Assembly (NCBI RefSeq): GCF_037975245.1
Contig: NC_092574.1
Coordinates: 2,885,001 to 2,949,000 of the forward strand
Direction: 5' to 3'
Length of the DNA stretch: 64,000 nt
From: Apostichopus japonicus
Taxonomy: Eukaryota; Echinodermata; Holothuroidea; Aspidochirotida; Stichopodidae
Of the stretch, positions 13,138 through 25,000 are shown one piece after another. The stretch's first letter is position 1; every line of letters starts with the position of its first letter. The notes beneath the pieces are model-generated. The model had not been told where the DNA came from. It did no database searches and worked only from the letters and a program-made list of their open reading frames with translations. The position numbers were made by a program, and so were the translations under genes.

Positions 13138-13316
13138 GTTGTATTTTTTTTTTAGAGTATTCAAAATCATACGAAGTTTTGTATGGTGGAGTATAAGGAT
13201 CGCGAGATACAATTTCTCAATGTGACGAGGAAAACGTGGTAAATATGACTGATTAAAGGTCAATTTTGATCGAAAATTTTATGCCACTCACAAATTACAA
13301 GAACATATGAAAATAA

Positions 13317-13420
13317 GAGTGCGACAGTCAGAAAAATTAGAGTGCGACAGTCGGAAATTCCGAATTGAAGCTGGCGACAGTCGGAAATTCCGACAGTCGG
13401 AAATTCCGACTGTCGCACTC
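13317..13420. repeat. Palindrome cluster in transposon right arm
   Basis: The unit GTCGGAAATTCCGAC is nearly self-complementary (7-bp arms round one central base). Whole or partial copies occur at about 13350, 13379, 13395 and, degenerate, at 13326. Larger inverted arms of 24 bases at 13340-13363 and 13397-13420 match at 23 of 24 positions, the one mismatch being the central base of the small palindrome; each arm has GAGTGCGACA at its outer end. Together they make a stem of about 24 bp with a 33-base loop. This looks like another, very small foldback element or the subterminal structure of the host transposon. Confidence 0.75.
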
Positions 13421-13454
13421 AAATTTTCCAACTATCGTCATTTTTACCAAGATT

Positions 13455-13473
13455 GGGGGGTGAGACACCCCCC
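13455..13473 (+). other. GC-rich hairpin near right end of outer transposon
   Basis: GGGGGGTG (13455-13462), loop AGA, then CACCCCCC (13466-13473) form a perfect 8-bp stem. It lies 14 bases inside the right terminal repeat and mirrors the G run just inside the left end, so it is likely part of the element's subterminal architecture. Confidence 0.75.
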
Positions 13474-13486
13474 CACACACCCCCTC

Positions 13487-13500
13487 TAGCGACGTCCCTG
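13487..13500 (-). repeat. Right terminal inverted repeat of outer transposon
   Basis: Read on the minus strand it is CAGGGACGTCGCTA, matching the left terminus at 12 of 14 bases. The CAGGG start is typical of hAT ends. Confidence 0.78.
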
Positions 13501-13508
13501 GGTACCGC
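13501..13508. repeat. Target-site duplication, right copy (GGTACCGC)
   Basis: This is an exact repeat of 12303-12310, directly abutting the right terminal inverted repeat. The satellite resumes here in register. Confidence 0.85.
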
Positions 13509-15671
13509 ACATTCTATTAATCGGTACCGACAATTCAATTGTTGGATTGTTCGGTACCGCACAATCGATTGATCGGTACCGCACATTCGATTTATCGTTA
13601 CCGCACATTCGTTTTATCGGTACCGCACCTTTGTTTTATCGGTACCGCACATTCTATTGATCGGTACCACACATTTGTTTTATCAATATCGCACATTCGA
13701 TTGTTCGATTGTTCGGAACCGCACATTCGATTTATCGGTTGCGCCCATTCGATTGTTCGGTACAGCACATTCGATTGTTCGGTACCGCACATTCGATTTA
13801 TCGGTACCTCACATTCGATTGTTCGATTGTTCGGAACCGCACATTTTATTTATCGGTACCGCTCATTCGATTGTTCCGTACCGCACATTCGATTGATCGG
13901 TACCGCACATTATATCGATCGGTACTGAACATTCTATTGATCGGTACCGCACATTCGATTTATCGGTACCGCACATTCTATTGATCAGTACCGCACATTC
14001 TATTCATCGGTACCGAACATTCTATTGATCGGTACCGCACATTCTATTTATCGGTCCTGCCAATCTATTGATCGGTACCGCACATTCTATTGATCGGAAC
14101 CGCACATTCTATTGATCGTTACCGCACATTCTATTGATCGGTACCGAACATTCTAGTTATCGGTACCGCACATTCTATTGATCAGTACCGCACATTCTAT
14201 TGATTGGTATCGAATCTATTGATCGGTACCGCACATTCGATTTATCGGTTCCGCACATTATATTGATCGGTACCGCACATTCTATTTATCGGTACCGCAC
14301 ATTCTATTGATCGGTACCGCACATTCTATTCATCGGTAACGAACATTCTCTTCATCGGTACCGCACATTCTATTGATCAGAACCGCACATTCTATGGATT
14401 GTTACCGAGCATTCTATTGATCAGAGCCGCACATTCTATTTATCGGTACCGCATATTATATCGATCGGTACCGAACATTCCATTGATCGGTACCGCACAT
14501 TCTATTGATTGATACCGAACATTCTATTGATCAGTACCACACATTCTATTTATCGGTACCGCCAATCTATTGATCGGTACCGCACATTCTATTGATCGGT
14601 ACCGCACATTCTATTGATCGGTACCGAACATTCTAATTATCGGTACCGCACATTCGTTTTATCGGTACCGCACATTCGATTTATCGGTACCGCCATTCTA
14701 TTAATCGGTATCACACATTGTATTGATCGGTACCGAACATTCTATTTATCGGTACAGCACATTCTATTGATCAGTACCGCACATTCGATTTATCGTATCG
14801 CACATTATATTGATCGGTACCGCACATTCTATTCATCGGTACGTCACATTCGATTTATCGGTACCGCAGATTCGTTTGTTCGGTACAGCACATTCTATTG
14901 ATCGGTACCGCACATTCTATTCATCGGAACCGAACATTCTATTGATCGGTACCGTACATTCGATTCATCGGTACCGCACATTCGATTATCGATAACGCAC
15001 ATTCGTTCAATCGATATCGCACATTCGTTTTATCGGTACCGCACATTCTACTTATCGGTACCGCACATTATATTGATCGGTACCGCACATTCGTTCAATC
15101 GGTACCGAACATTCTATTTATCGGTACCGCACATTCTATTGATCAGTACCGCACATTCTATTGATCGGTACCGCACATTCGATTTATCGGTACCGCACAT
15201 TATATTGATCGGTACCACACATTTGTTTATCGGTATCGCACATTCGATTGTTCGGAACCGCACATTCGATTGATCGGTACCGCACATTTGATTGATCGGT
15301 ACCGCACATTCGATTGATCCGTACCGCACATTCTATTGATCGATAGCGCACATTCGATTGATCGGTACCGCACATTCGATTGATCGGTACTGTTCATTCG
15401 AATTATCGGTACAGCACATTCGTTCAATCGGTACCGCACATTCGTTTTATCGGTACCGTACATTCTATTTATCGGTACCGCACATTCGTTTTATCGGTAC
15501 CGCACATTCTATCAATCGCTACCGAACATTCTATTTATCGGTACCGCATATTCTATTGATCAGTACCGCACATTCTATTGATTGGTATCGAACATTCTAT
15601 TGATCGGTGCCGTACAGTCGATTTATCGGTACCGCACATGAAATTGATCGGTACCGCACTTTCTATTCATC

Positions 15672-15693
15672 GAATGTGCGGTACCGCACATTC
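15672..15693. repeat. 22-bp perfect palindrome from an inverted 8-bp insertion
   Basis: Between CATCG and GTACCGCACATTC the array contains the extra bases AATGTGCG, the exact reverse complement of CGCACATT just downstream. This creates a perfect 22-bp palindrome centred on GGTACC (left arm GAATGTGCGGT). It is the only clear reverse-oriented satellite fragment I found in the window. Its length, 8 bp, equals the size of the direct duplications in the 30-bp monomers of domain A. Confidence 0.88.
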
Positions 15694-16856
15694 TATTCAT
15701 CGGTACCGCACATTCTATTCATCGGTCCCGAACATTCTCTTCATCGGTACCGCACATTCTATTGATCAGAACCGCACATTCTATTGATTGGTACCGAACA
15801 TTCTATTGATCGGTACCGCACATTCGATTTATCAGTACCGCACATTATATCGATCGGTACTGAACATTCTATTGATCGGTACCGCATATTCGATTAATCG
15901 GTACCGCCATTCTATTGATCGGTACCGAACATTCTATTTATCCGTACCGCACATTCTATTGATCGGTACCGCACATTCTATTAATCGGAAACGCCAATCT
16001 ATTGATCAGTACCGCACTTTCTATTGATTGGTACCGAATCTATTGATCGGTACCGCACATTCGATTTATCGGTACCGCACATTCCATTTATCGGTACCGC
16101 ACATACGATTTATCGGTACCGCACATTCTGTTTATCGGTACCGCACATTCGATTTATCGGTACCGCACATTCCATTTATCGGTACCGCACATACCATTTA
16201 TCGGTACCGCACATTCGATTGATCGGTACCGCACATTCGATTGATCGGTACCGCACATTCGATTGATCGGTACCGCACATTCGATTTATCGGTACCGCAC
16301 ATTCGATTGATCCTCACCGCAAATTCGATTTATCGGCACCGCACATTCGATTAATCGGTACCGCACATTCGATTGATCGGTACCGCACATTCTATTTATC
16401 GGCAACGCACATTCGATTTATAGGTACCGCACATTCGATTGATCGATAAGGCACATTCGATTTATCGGAACCGTACATTCGATTGATCGGTACCGCACAT
16501 TCGATTGATCGGTACCGCACATTCGATTGATCGGTACCGCACATTCGATTTATCGGCAACGCACATTCGATTTATAGGTATCGCACAATCGATTGATCGG
16601 TACCGCACATTCGATTGATCGGTACCGCACATTCGATTTATCGGTACCGCACATTCGATTGATCCTCACCGCAAATTCGATTGATCGGCACCGCACATTC
16701 GATTGATCGGTACCGCACATTCGATTGATCGGTACCGCACATTCGATTGATCGGTACCGAAAATTCGATTGTTCGGTACCGCACAATCGATTTATCTGTT
16801 CCGCACATTCGATTTATCGGCACCGCACATTCGATTGATCGATAAGGCACATTCGA

Positions 16857-18440
16857 TTGTTCGGTACCGCACAATCGATTGATCGGCACCGCACATTTAA
16901 TTTATCGGTTCCGCACATTCGATTGATCGTCACTGCACATTCGATTGATCGGCAACGCACATTCGATTGTTCGGTACCGCACATTCGATTGATCGATACC
17001 GCACAATCGATTTATCGGCACCGCACATTTAATTTATCGGTACCGCACATTCGATTGATCGGTACCGCACATTCGATTGATCGATAAGGCACATTCGATT
17101 TATCGGAACCGCACATTCGATTGATCGGTACCGCACATTCGATTGATCGGTACAGCACATTCGATTGATCGGTACCGCACATTCGATTTATCGGCAACGC
17201 ACATTCGATTTATAGGTATCGCACATTCGATTGATCGGTACCGCACATTCGATTGATCGGTACCGCACATTCGATTTATCGGTACCGCACATTCGATTGA
17301 TCGGTACCGCACATTCGATTGATCGGTACCGCACATTCGATTTATCGGCAACGCACATTCGATTTATAGGTACCGCACATTCGATTGATCGGTACCGCAC
17401 ATTCGATTTATCGGAACCGCACATTCAATTTATCGGTACCGCACATTCGATTGATCCTCACCGCAAATTCGATTTATCGGCACCGCACATTCGATTAATC
17501 GGTACCGCACATTCGATTGATCGGTACCGCACATTCTATTTATCGGCAACGCACATTCGATTTATAGGTACCGCACATTCGATTGATCGATAAGGCACAT
17601 TCGATTTATCGGAACCGCACATTCGATTGATCGGTACCGCACATTCGATTGATCGGTACCGCACATTCGATTGATCGGTACCGCACATTCGATTTATCGG
17701 CAACGCACATTCGATTTATAGGTATCGCACATTCGATAGATCGGTACCGCACATTCGATTGATCGGTACCGCACATTCTATTTATCGGTACCACACATTC
17801 GATTGATCCTCACCGCAAATTCGATTGATCGGCACCGCACATTCGATTGATCGGTACCGCACATTCGATTGATCGGTACCGCACATTCGATTGATCGGTA
17901 CCGAACATTCGATTGCTCGGTACCGCACAATCGATTTATCTGTTCCGCACATTCGATTTATCGGCACCGCACATTCGATTGATCGATAAGGCACATTCGA
18001 TTGTTCGGTACCGCACAATCGATTGATCGGCACCGCACATTCGATTGATCGTTAACGCACATACGATTAATCGGTACCGCACATTCGATTGATCGGTACC
18101 GCACAATCGATTGTTCGGTACCGCACATTCGAATTATCGGCAAGGCACATTCGATTGATCGGTACCGCACATTCGATTGATCGATACCGCACATTCTGTT
18201 TATCGGTACCGCACATTCGATTTATCGGTACCGCACATTCCATTTATCGGTACCGCACATACGATTTATCGGTACCGCACATTCGATTGATCGGTACCGC
18301 ACATTCGATTGATCGGTACCGCACATTCGATTGATCGGTACCGCACATTCGATTGATCGGTACCGCACATTCGATTTATCGGCAACGCACATTCGATTGA
18401 TCGGTACCGCACATTCGATTGATCGGTACCGCACATTCGA
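16857..18440 (+). repeat. B-domain 73-monomer (1,606-bp) block, copy 1
   Basis: Landmarks at 17012, 17100, 17231, 17606 and 17958 recur 1,606 bp later, which is exactly 73 monomers. At the left edge (TTTAATTTATC monomers at 16897 and 17029) the offset is 1,584 bp, so one monomer differs between the copies between 17040 and 17100. Confidence 0.85.
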
Positions 18441-20340
18441 TTGATCGATACCGCACAATCGATTTATCGGTACCGCACATTTAATTTATCGGCTCCGCAC
18501 ATTCGATTGATCGTCACTGCACATTCGATTGATCGGCAACGCACATTCGATTGTTCGGTACCGCACATTCGATTGATCGATACCGCACAATCGATTTATC
18601 GGCACCGCACATTTAATTTATCGGTACCGCACATTCGATTGATCGGTACCGCACATTCGATTTATCGGTACCGCACATTCGATTGATCGATACCTCACAT
18701 TGTGTTTATCGGTACCGCACATTCGATTGATCGGTACCGCACATTCGATTGATCGGTACAGCACATTCGATTGATCGGTACCGCACATTCGATTTATCGG
18801 CAACGCACATTCGATTTATAGGTATCGCACATTCGATTGATCGGTACCGCACATTCGATTGATCGGTACCGCACATTCGATTTATCGGTACCGCACAGTC
18901 GATTGATCGGTACCTCACATTCGATTGATCGGTACCGCACATTCGATTTATCGGCAACGCACATTCGATTTATAGGTACCGCACATTCGATTGATCGGTA
19001 CCGCACATTCGATTTATCGGAACCGCACATTCAATTTATCGGTACCGCACATTCGATTGATCCTCACCGCAAATTCGATTTATCGGCACCGCACATTCGA
19101 TTAATCGGTACCGCACATTCGATTGATCGGTACAGCACATTCTATTTATCGGCAACGCACATTCGATTTATAGGTACCGCACATTCGATTGATCGATAAG
19201 GCACATTCGATTTATCGGAACCGCACATTCGATTGATCGGTACCGCACATTCGATTGATCGGTACCGCACATTCGATTGATCGGTACCGCACATTCGATT
19301 TATCGGCAACGCACATTCGATTTATAGGTATCGCACATTCGATTGATCGGTACCGCACATTCGATTGATCGGTACCGCACATTCTATTTATCGGTACCAC
19401 ACATTCGATTGATCCTCACCGCAAATTCGATTGATCGGCACCGCACATTCGATTGATCGGTACCGCACATTCGATTGATCGGTACCGCACATTCGATTGA
19501 TCGGTACCGAACATTCGATTGTTCGGTACCGCACAATCGATTTATCTGTTCAGCACATTCGATTTATCGGCACCGCACATTCGATTGATCGATAAGGCAC
19601 ATTCGATTGTTCGGTACCGCACAATCGATTGATCGGCACCGCACAATCGATTGTTCGGTACCGCACATTCGAATTATCGGCAAGGCACATTCGATTGATC
19701 GGTACCGCACATTCGATTGTTCGGTACCGCACATTCGAATTATCGGCAAGGCACATTCGATTGATCGGTACCGCACATTCGATTGATCGATACCGCACAT
19801 TCTGTTTATCGGTACCGCACATTCGATTTATCGGTACCGCACATTCCATTTATCGGTACCGCACATACGATTTATCGGTACCGCACATTCGATTGATCGG
19901 TACCGCACATTCGATTGATCGGTACCGCACATTCGATTGATCGGTACCGCACATTCGATTGATCGGTACCGCACATTCAATTTATCGGCAACGCACATTC
20001 GATTGATCGGTACCGCACATTCGATTTATCGGTACCGCACATTCGATTGATCGATACCGCACAATCGATTTATCGGCACCGCACATTTAATTTATCGGTT
20101 CCGCACATTCGATTGATCGTCACTGCACATTCGATTGATCGGCAACGCACATTCGATTGTTCGGTACCGCACATTCGATTGATCGATACCGCACAATCGA
20201 TTTATCGGCACCGCACATTTAATTTATCGGTACCGCACATTCGATTGATCGGTACCGCACATTCGATTTATCGGCAACGCACATTCGATTGATCGGTATC
20301 GCACATTCGATTGATCGATACCTCACATTGTGTTTATCGG
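18441..20340 (+). repeat. B-domain 73-monomer block, copy 2 and start of a third
   Basis: This is the second copy of the 1,606-bp block. Near 19640 it lacks three monomers present in copy 1 at about 18050-18115. It has three duplicated monomers (the CGAATTATCGGCAAGG group at 19660-19760), so the total length is unchanged. From 20047 the block start recurs, but the match ends near 20340 after the CATTGTGTTTATC monomer, leaving only a fragment of a third copy. Confidence 0.82.
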
Positions 20341-22049
20341 TACCGCACTTTCGATTTATCGGCACCGCACATTCCATTTATCGGTACCGCACATTCGATT
20401 TATCGGTACCGCACATTCGATTTATCGGAACCGCACATTCGATTGATCGGTACCGCACATTCGATTGATCGGTAAAGCACATTCGATTTATCGGCAACGC
20501 ACATTCGATTTATATGTACCGCACATTCGATTGATCGGTACCGCACATTCGATTTATCGGAACCGCACATTCTATTTATCGGTACCGCACATTCGATTGA
20601 TCCTCACCGCAAATTCGATTTATCGGTACCGCACATTCGATTGATCGGTACCGCACATTCGATTGATCGGTACCGCACATTCGATTGATCGGTATTGCAC
20701 ATTCGATTGATCGGTACCGCACATTCGATTCATCGGTACCGCACATTCGATTTATCGGTACCGCACATTCGATTGATCGGTACCGCACATTCGATTGTTC
20801 GGTACCGCACAATCGATTTATCGGTTCCGCACTTTCTGTTTATCGGTACCGCACATTCGATTGATCGATAAGGCACATTCGATTGATCGGTACCGCACAT
20901 TCGATTGTTAGGTACCGCACAATCGATTGATCGGCACCGCACATTCGATTGATCGTTAACGCACATTCGATTAATAGGTACCGCACATTAGATTTATCGG
21001 CATCGCACATTCGATTAATCGGTACCGCACATTCGATTGATCGGTACCGCACATTCGATTGTTCGGTACCGCACATTCGATTTATCGTCAACGCACATTC
21101 GATTGATCGGTACCGCACATTCGATTGATCGATACCGCACATTCTGTTTATCGGTACCGCACATTCGATTTATCGGTACCGCACATTCTATTTATCGGTT
21201 CCGCACATTCGATTTATCGGTACCGCACATTCGATTGATCGGTACCGCACATTCGATTGATCGGTACCGCACATTCGATTGATCGGTACTGCACATTCGA
21301 TTGATCGATACCGCACAATCGATTTATCGGCACCGCACATTTAATTTATCGGTACCGCACATTCGATTGATCGGTACCGCACATTCGATTTATTGGTACC
21401 GCACATTCGATTGATCGATACCGCACATTCGATTGATCGTCACCGCACATTCGATTGATCGGTACCGCACATTCGATTGATCGTCACCGCACATTCGATT
21501 GATCGGCAACGCACATTCGATTAATCGGTACCGCACATTCGATTGATCGGTACCGCACATTCGATTGATCGGCACCGCACATTTGATTGAGCGGTACCGC
21601 ACATTCGATTGATCGGTACCGCACATTCGATTTATCGGCAACGCACATTCGATTGATCGGTACCGCACATTCGATTGATCGATACCTCACATTCTGTTTA
21701 TCGGTACCGCACATTCGATTTATCGGCACCGCACATTCGATTTATCGGCAACGCACATTCGATTGATCGGTACCGCACATTCGATTGATCGGTACCGCAC
21801 ATTCGATTTATCGGCAACGCACATTCGATTTATAGGTACCGCACATTCGATTGATCGGTACCGCACATTCGATTTATCGGTACCGCACATTCGATTGATC
21901 CTCACCGTAAATTCGATTTATCGGCACCGCACATTCGATTGATCGGTACCGCACATTCGATTGATCGGTACCGCACATTCTATTTATCGGCAACGCACAT
22001 TCGATTTATAGGTACCGCACATTCGATTGATCGATAAGGCACATTCGAT
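20340..22049 (+). repeat. B-domain satellite without a clear higher-order copy
   Basis: These are B-type monomers with the usual markers (TATAGG, CCTCACCG, GATAAGG, CGTCACCG). Short pieces resemble flanking blocks, but I could not place the stretch as a full copy of any unit. Nothing non-satellite is present. Confidence 0.7.
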
Positions 22050-25000
22050 TTATCGGAACCGCACATTCGATTGATCGGTACAGCACATTCGATTGATCGG
22101 TACAGCACATTCGATTGATCGGTACCGCACATTCGATTTATCGGCAACGCACATTCGATTTATAGGTACCGCACATTCGATTGATCGGTACCGCACATTC
22201 GATTGATCGGTACCGCACATTCTATTTATCGGTACCACACATTCGATTGATCCTCACCGCAAATTCGATTCATCGGCAATGCACATTCGATTGATCGGTA
22301 CCGCACATTCGATTGATCGGTACCGCACATTCGATTTATCGGTACCGCACCTTCGATTTATCGGTACCGCACATTCGATTGATCGGTACCGAACATTCGA
22401 TTGTTCGGTACCGCACAATCGATTTATCGGTTCCGCACTTTCGATTTATCGGCACCGCACATTCGATTGATCGATAAGGCACATTCGATTGATCGGTACC
22501 GCACATTCGATTGTTCGGTACCGCACAATCGATTGATCGGCACCGCACATTCGATTGATCGTTAACGCACATTCGATTAATCGGTACCGCACATACGATT
22601 TATCGGCAACGCACATACGATTAATCGGTACCGCACATTCGATTGATCGGTACCGCACAATCGATTGTTCGGTACCGCACATTCGAATTATCGGCAACGC
22701 ACATTCGATTGATCGGTATCGCACATTCGATTGATCGATACCGCACATTCTGTTTATCGGCACCGCACATTCGATTTATCGGTACCGCACATTCCATTTA
22801 TCGGTACCGCACATACGATTTATCGGTACCGCACATTCGATTTATCGGTACCGCACATTCGATTGATCGGTACCGCACATTCGATTGATCGGTACCGGAC
22901 ATTCGATTTATCGGCAACGCACATTCGATTTATAGGTACCGCACATTCGATTGATCGATAAGGCACATTCGATTTATCGGTACCGCACATTCGATTTATC
23001 GGTACCGCACATTCGATTGATCCTCACCGCACATTCGATTTATCGGTACCGCATATTCGATTGATCGGTACCGCACATTCGATTGATCGGTACCGCACAT
23101 TCGATTGATCGGCACCGCACAATCGATTGATCGTTACCGCACAATCGATTAATCGGTACCGCACATTCGATTGATCGTCACCGCACATTCGATTGATCAG
23201 CAACGCACATTCGATTAATCGGTACCGCACATTCGATTGATCGGTACCGCACATTCGATTGATCGGCACCGCATATTCGATTAAGCGGTACCGCACAATC
23301 GATTGATCGGTACCGCACATTCGATTGATCGGCAACGCACATTCGATTGATCGGTACCGCACATTCGATTGATCGATACCTCACATTCTGTTTATCGGTA
23401 CCGCACATTCGATTTATCGGCACCGAACATTCCATTTATCGGTACCGCACATACGATTTATCGGTACCGCACATTCGATTGTTCGGTACCGAACATTCGA
23501 TTTATCGGCAACGCACATTCGATTGATCGGTACCGCACATTCGATTGATCGATACCGCACATTCTGTTTATCGGTACCGCACATTCGATTTATCGGTACC
23601 GCACATTCGATTTATCGGTACCGCACATTCGATTGATCGGTACCGCACATTCGATTGATCGGTACCGCACATTCGATTGTTCGGCAACGCACATTCGATT
23701 TATAGGTACCGCACATTCGATTGATCGGTACCGCACATTCGATTGATCGGTACCGCACATTCGATTGATCGGTACCGCACATTCGATTTATCGACAACGC
23801 ACATTCGATTAATAGGTACCGCACATTCGATTGATCGGTACCGCACATTCGATTTATCGGCAACGCACATTCGATTTATAGGTACCGCACATTCGATTGA
23901 TCGGTACCGCACATTCTATTTATCGGTACCGCACATTCGATTTATCGGTACCGCACATTCGATTGATCCTCACCGCAAATTCGATTTATCGGCACCGCAC
24001 ATTCGATTGATCGGTACCGCACAATCGATTGTTCGTTACCGCACATTCGAATTATCGGCAACGCACATTCGATTGATCGGTATCGCACATTCGATTGATC
24101 GATACCGCACATTCTGTTTATCGGCACCGCACATTCGATTTATCGGTACCGCACATTCCATTTATCGGTACCGCACATTCGATTTATCGGTACCGCACAT
24201 TCGATTGATCGGTACCGCACATTCGATTGATCGATACCGCACATTCGATTTATCGGCAACGCACATTCGATTTATAGGTACCGCACATTCGATTCATCGG
24301 TACCGCACATTCGATTGATCGGTACCGCACATTCTATTTATCGGCAACGCACATTCGATTTATCGGTACCGCACATTCGATTGATCCTCACCGCACATTC
24401 GATTTATCGGTACCGCATTCTCGATTGATCGGTACCGCACATTCGATTGATCGGTTCCGCACATTCGATTGATCGGTACCGCACATTCGATTTATCGGCA
24501 ACGCACATTCGATTGATCGGTACCGCACATTCGATTGATCGATACCTCACATTCTGTTTATCGGTACCGCATATTCGATTTATCGGCACCGTACATTCCA
24601 TTTATCGGTACCGCACATACGATTTATCGGTACCGCACATTCGATTTATCGGTACCGCACATTCGATTGATCGGTACCTCACATTCGATTTATAGGTACC
24701 GCACATTCGATTCATCGGTACCGCACATTCGATTGATCGGTACCGCACATTCTATTTATCGGCAACGCACATTCGATTTATAGGTACCGCACATTCGATT
24801 GATCGATAAGGCACATTCCATTTATCGGTACCGCACATTCGATTTATCGGTACCGCACATTCGATTGATCCTCACCGCACATTCGATTTATCGGTACCGC
24901 ATACTCGATTGATCGGTACCGCACATTCGATTGATCGGTTCCGCACATTCGATTGATCGGTACCGCACATTCGATTTATCGGCAACGCACATTCGATTGA

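Larger units (their letters stand above)
12311..13500. mobile_element. Non-autonomous DNA transposon, probably hAT superfamily
   Basis: This 1,190-bp non-satellite segment interrupts the array. Its ends form an imperfect terminal inverted repeat: CATGGACGTAGCTA at 12311-12324 and, read inward on the other strand, CAGGGACGTCGCTA from 13500 to 13487 (12 of 14 bases match). It is flanked by the 8-bp duplication GGTACCGC. An 8-bp duplication with termini starting CA is typical of hAT elements; P, Merlin and Zisupton elements give duplications of similar length, so the superfamily is an inference. No frame inside is long enough to be a transposase (the longest is about 72 codons, at 12349-12567, and matches nothing I recognise), so it must have been mobilised in trans. 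The interior holds a 15-base C run, hairpins, a palindrome cluster and a nested second element. The other internal stretches (12425-12606 and 13054-13316) show nothing I can name. It is probably old, since the two terminal repeats differ. Confidence 0.8.
13501..16040 (+). repeat. 22-bp satellite array, domain A' (A-like, most diverged)
   Basis: The array resumes after the transposon with A-type monomers: ACATTCTATT, GAACATTCTATTGATC, TTATATCGATC and TCAGAACC variants are frequent, and several monomers have lost bases (for example near 14055, 14213, 14693 and 16030). Weak long-range repetition is visible. The rare string GAACATTCTCTTCATCGG occurs near 14340 and again near 15728, followed by similar monomers, suggesting an old unit of about 1.4 kb that has since decayed. 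There are no genes. The change to domain B monomers happens at about 16030-16050. Confidence 0.93.
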
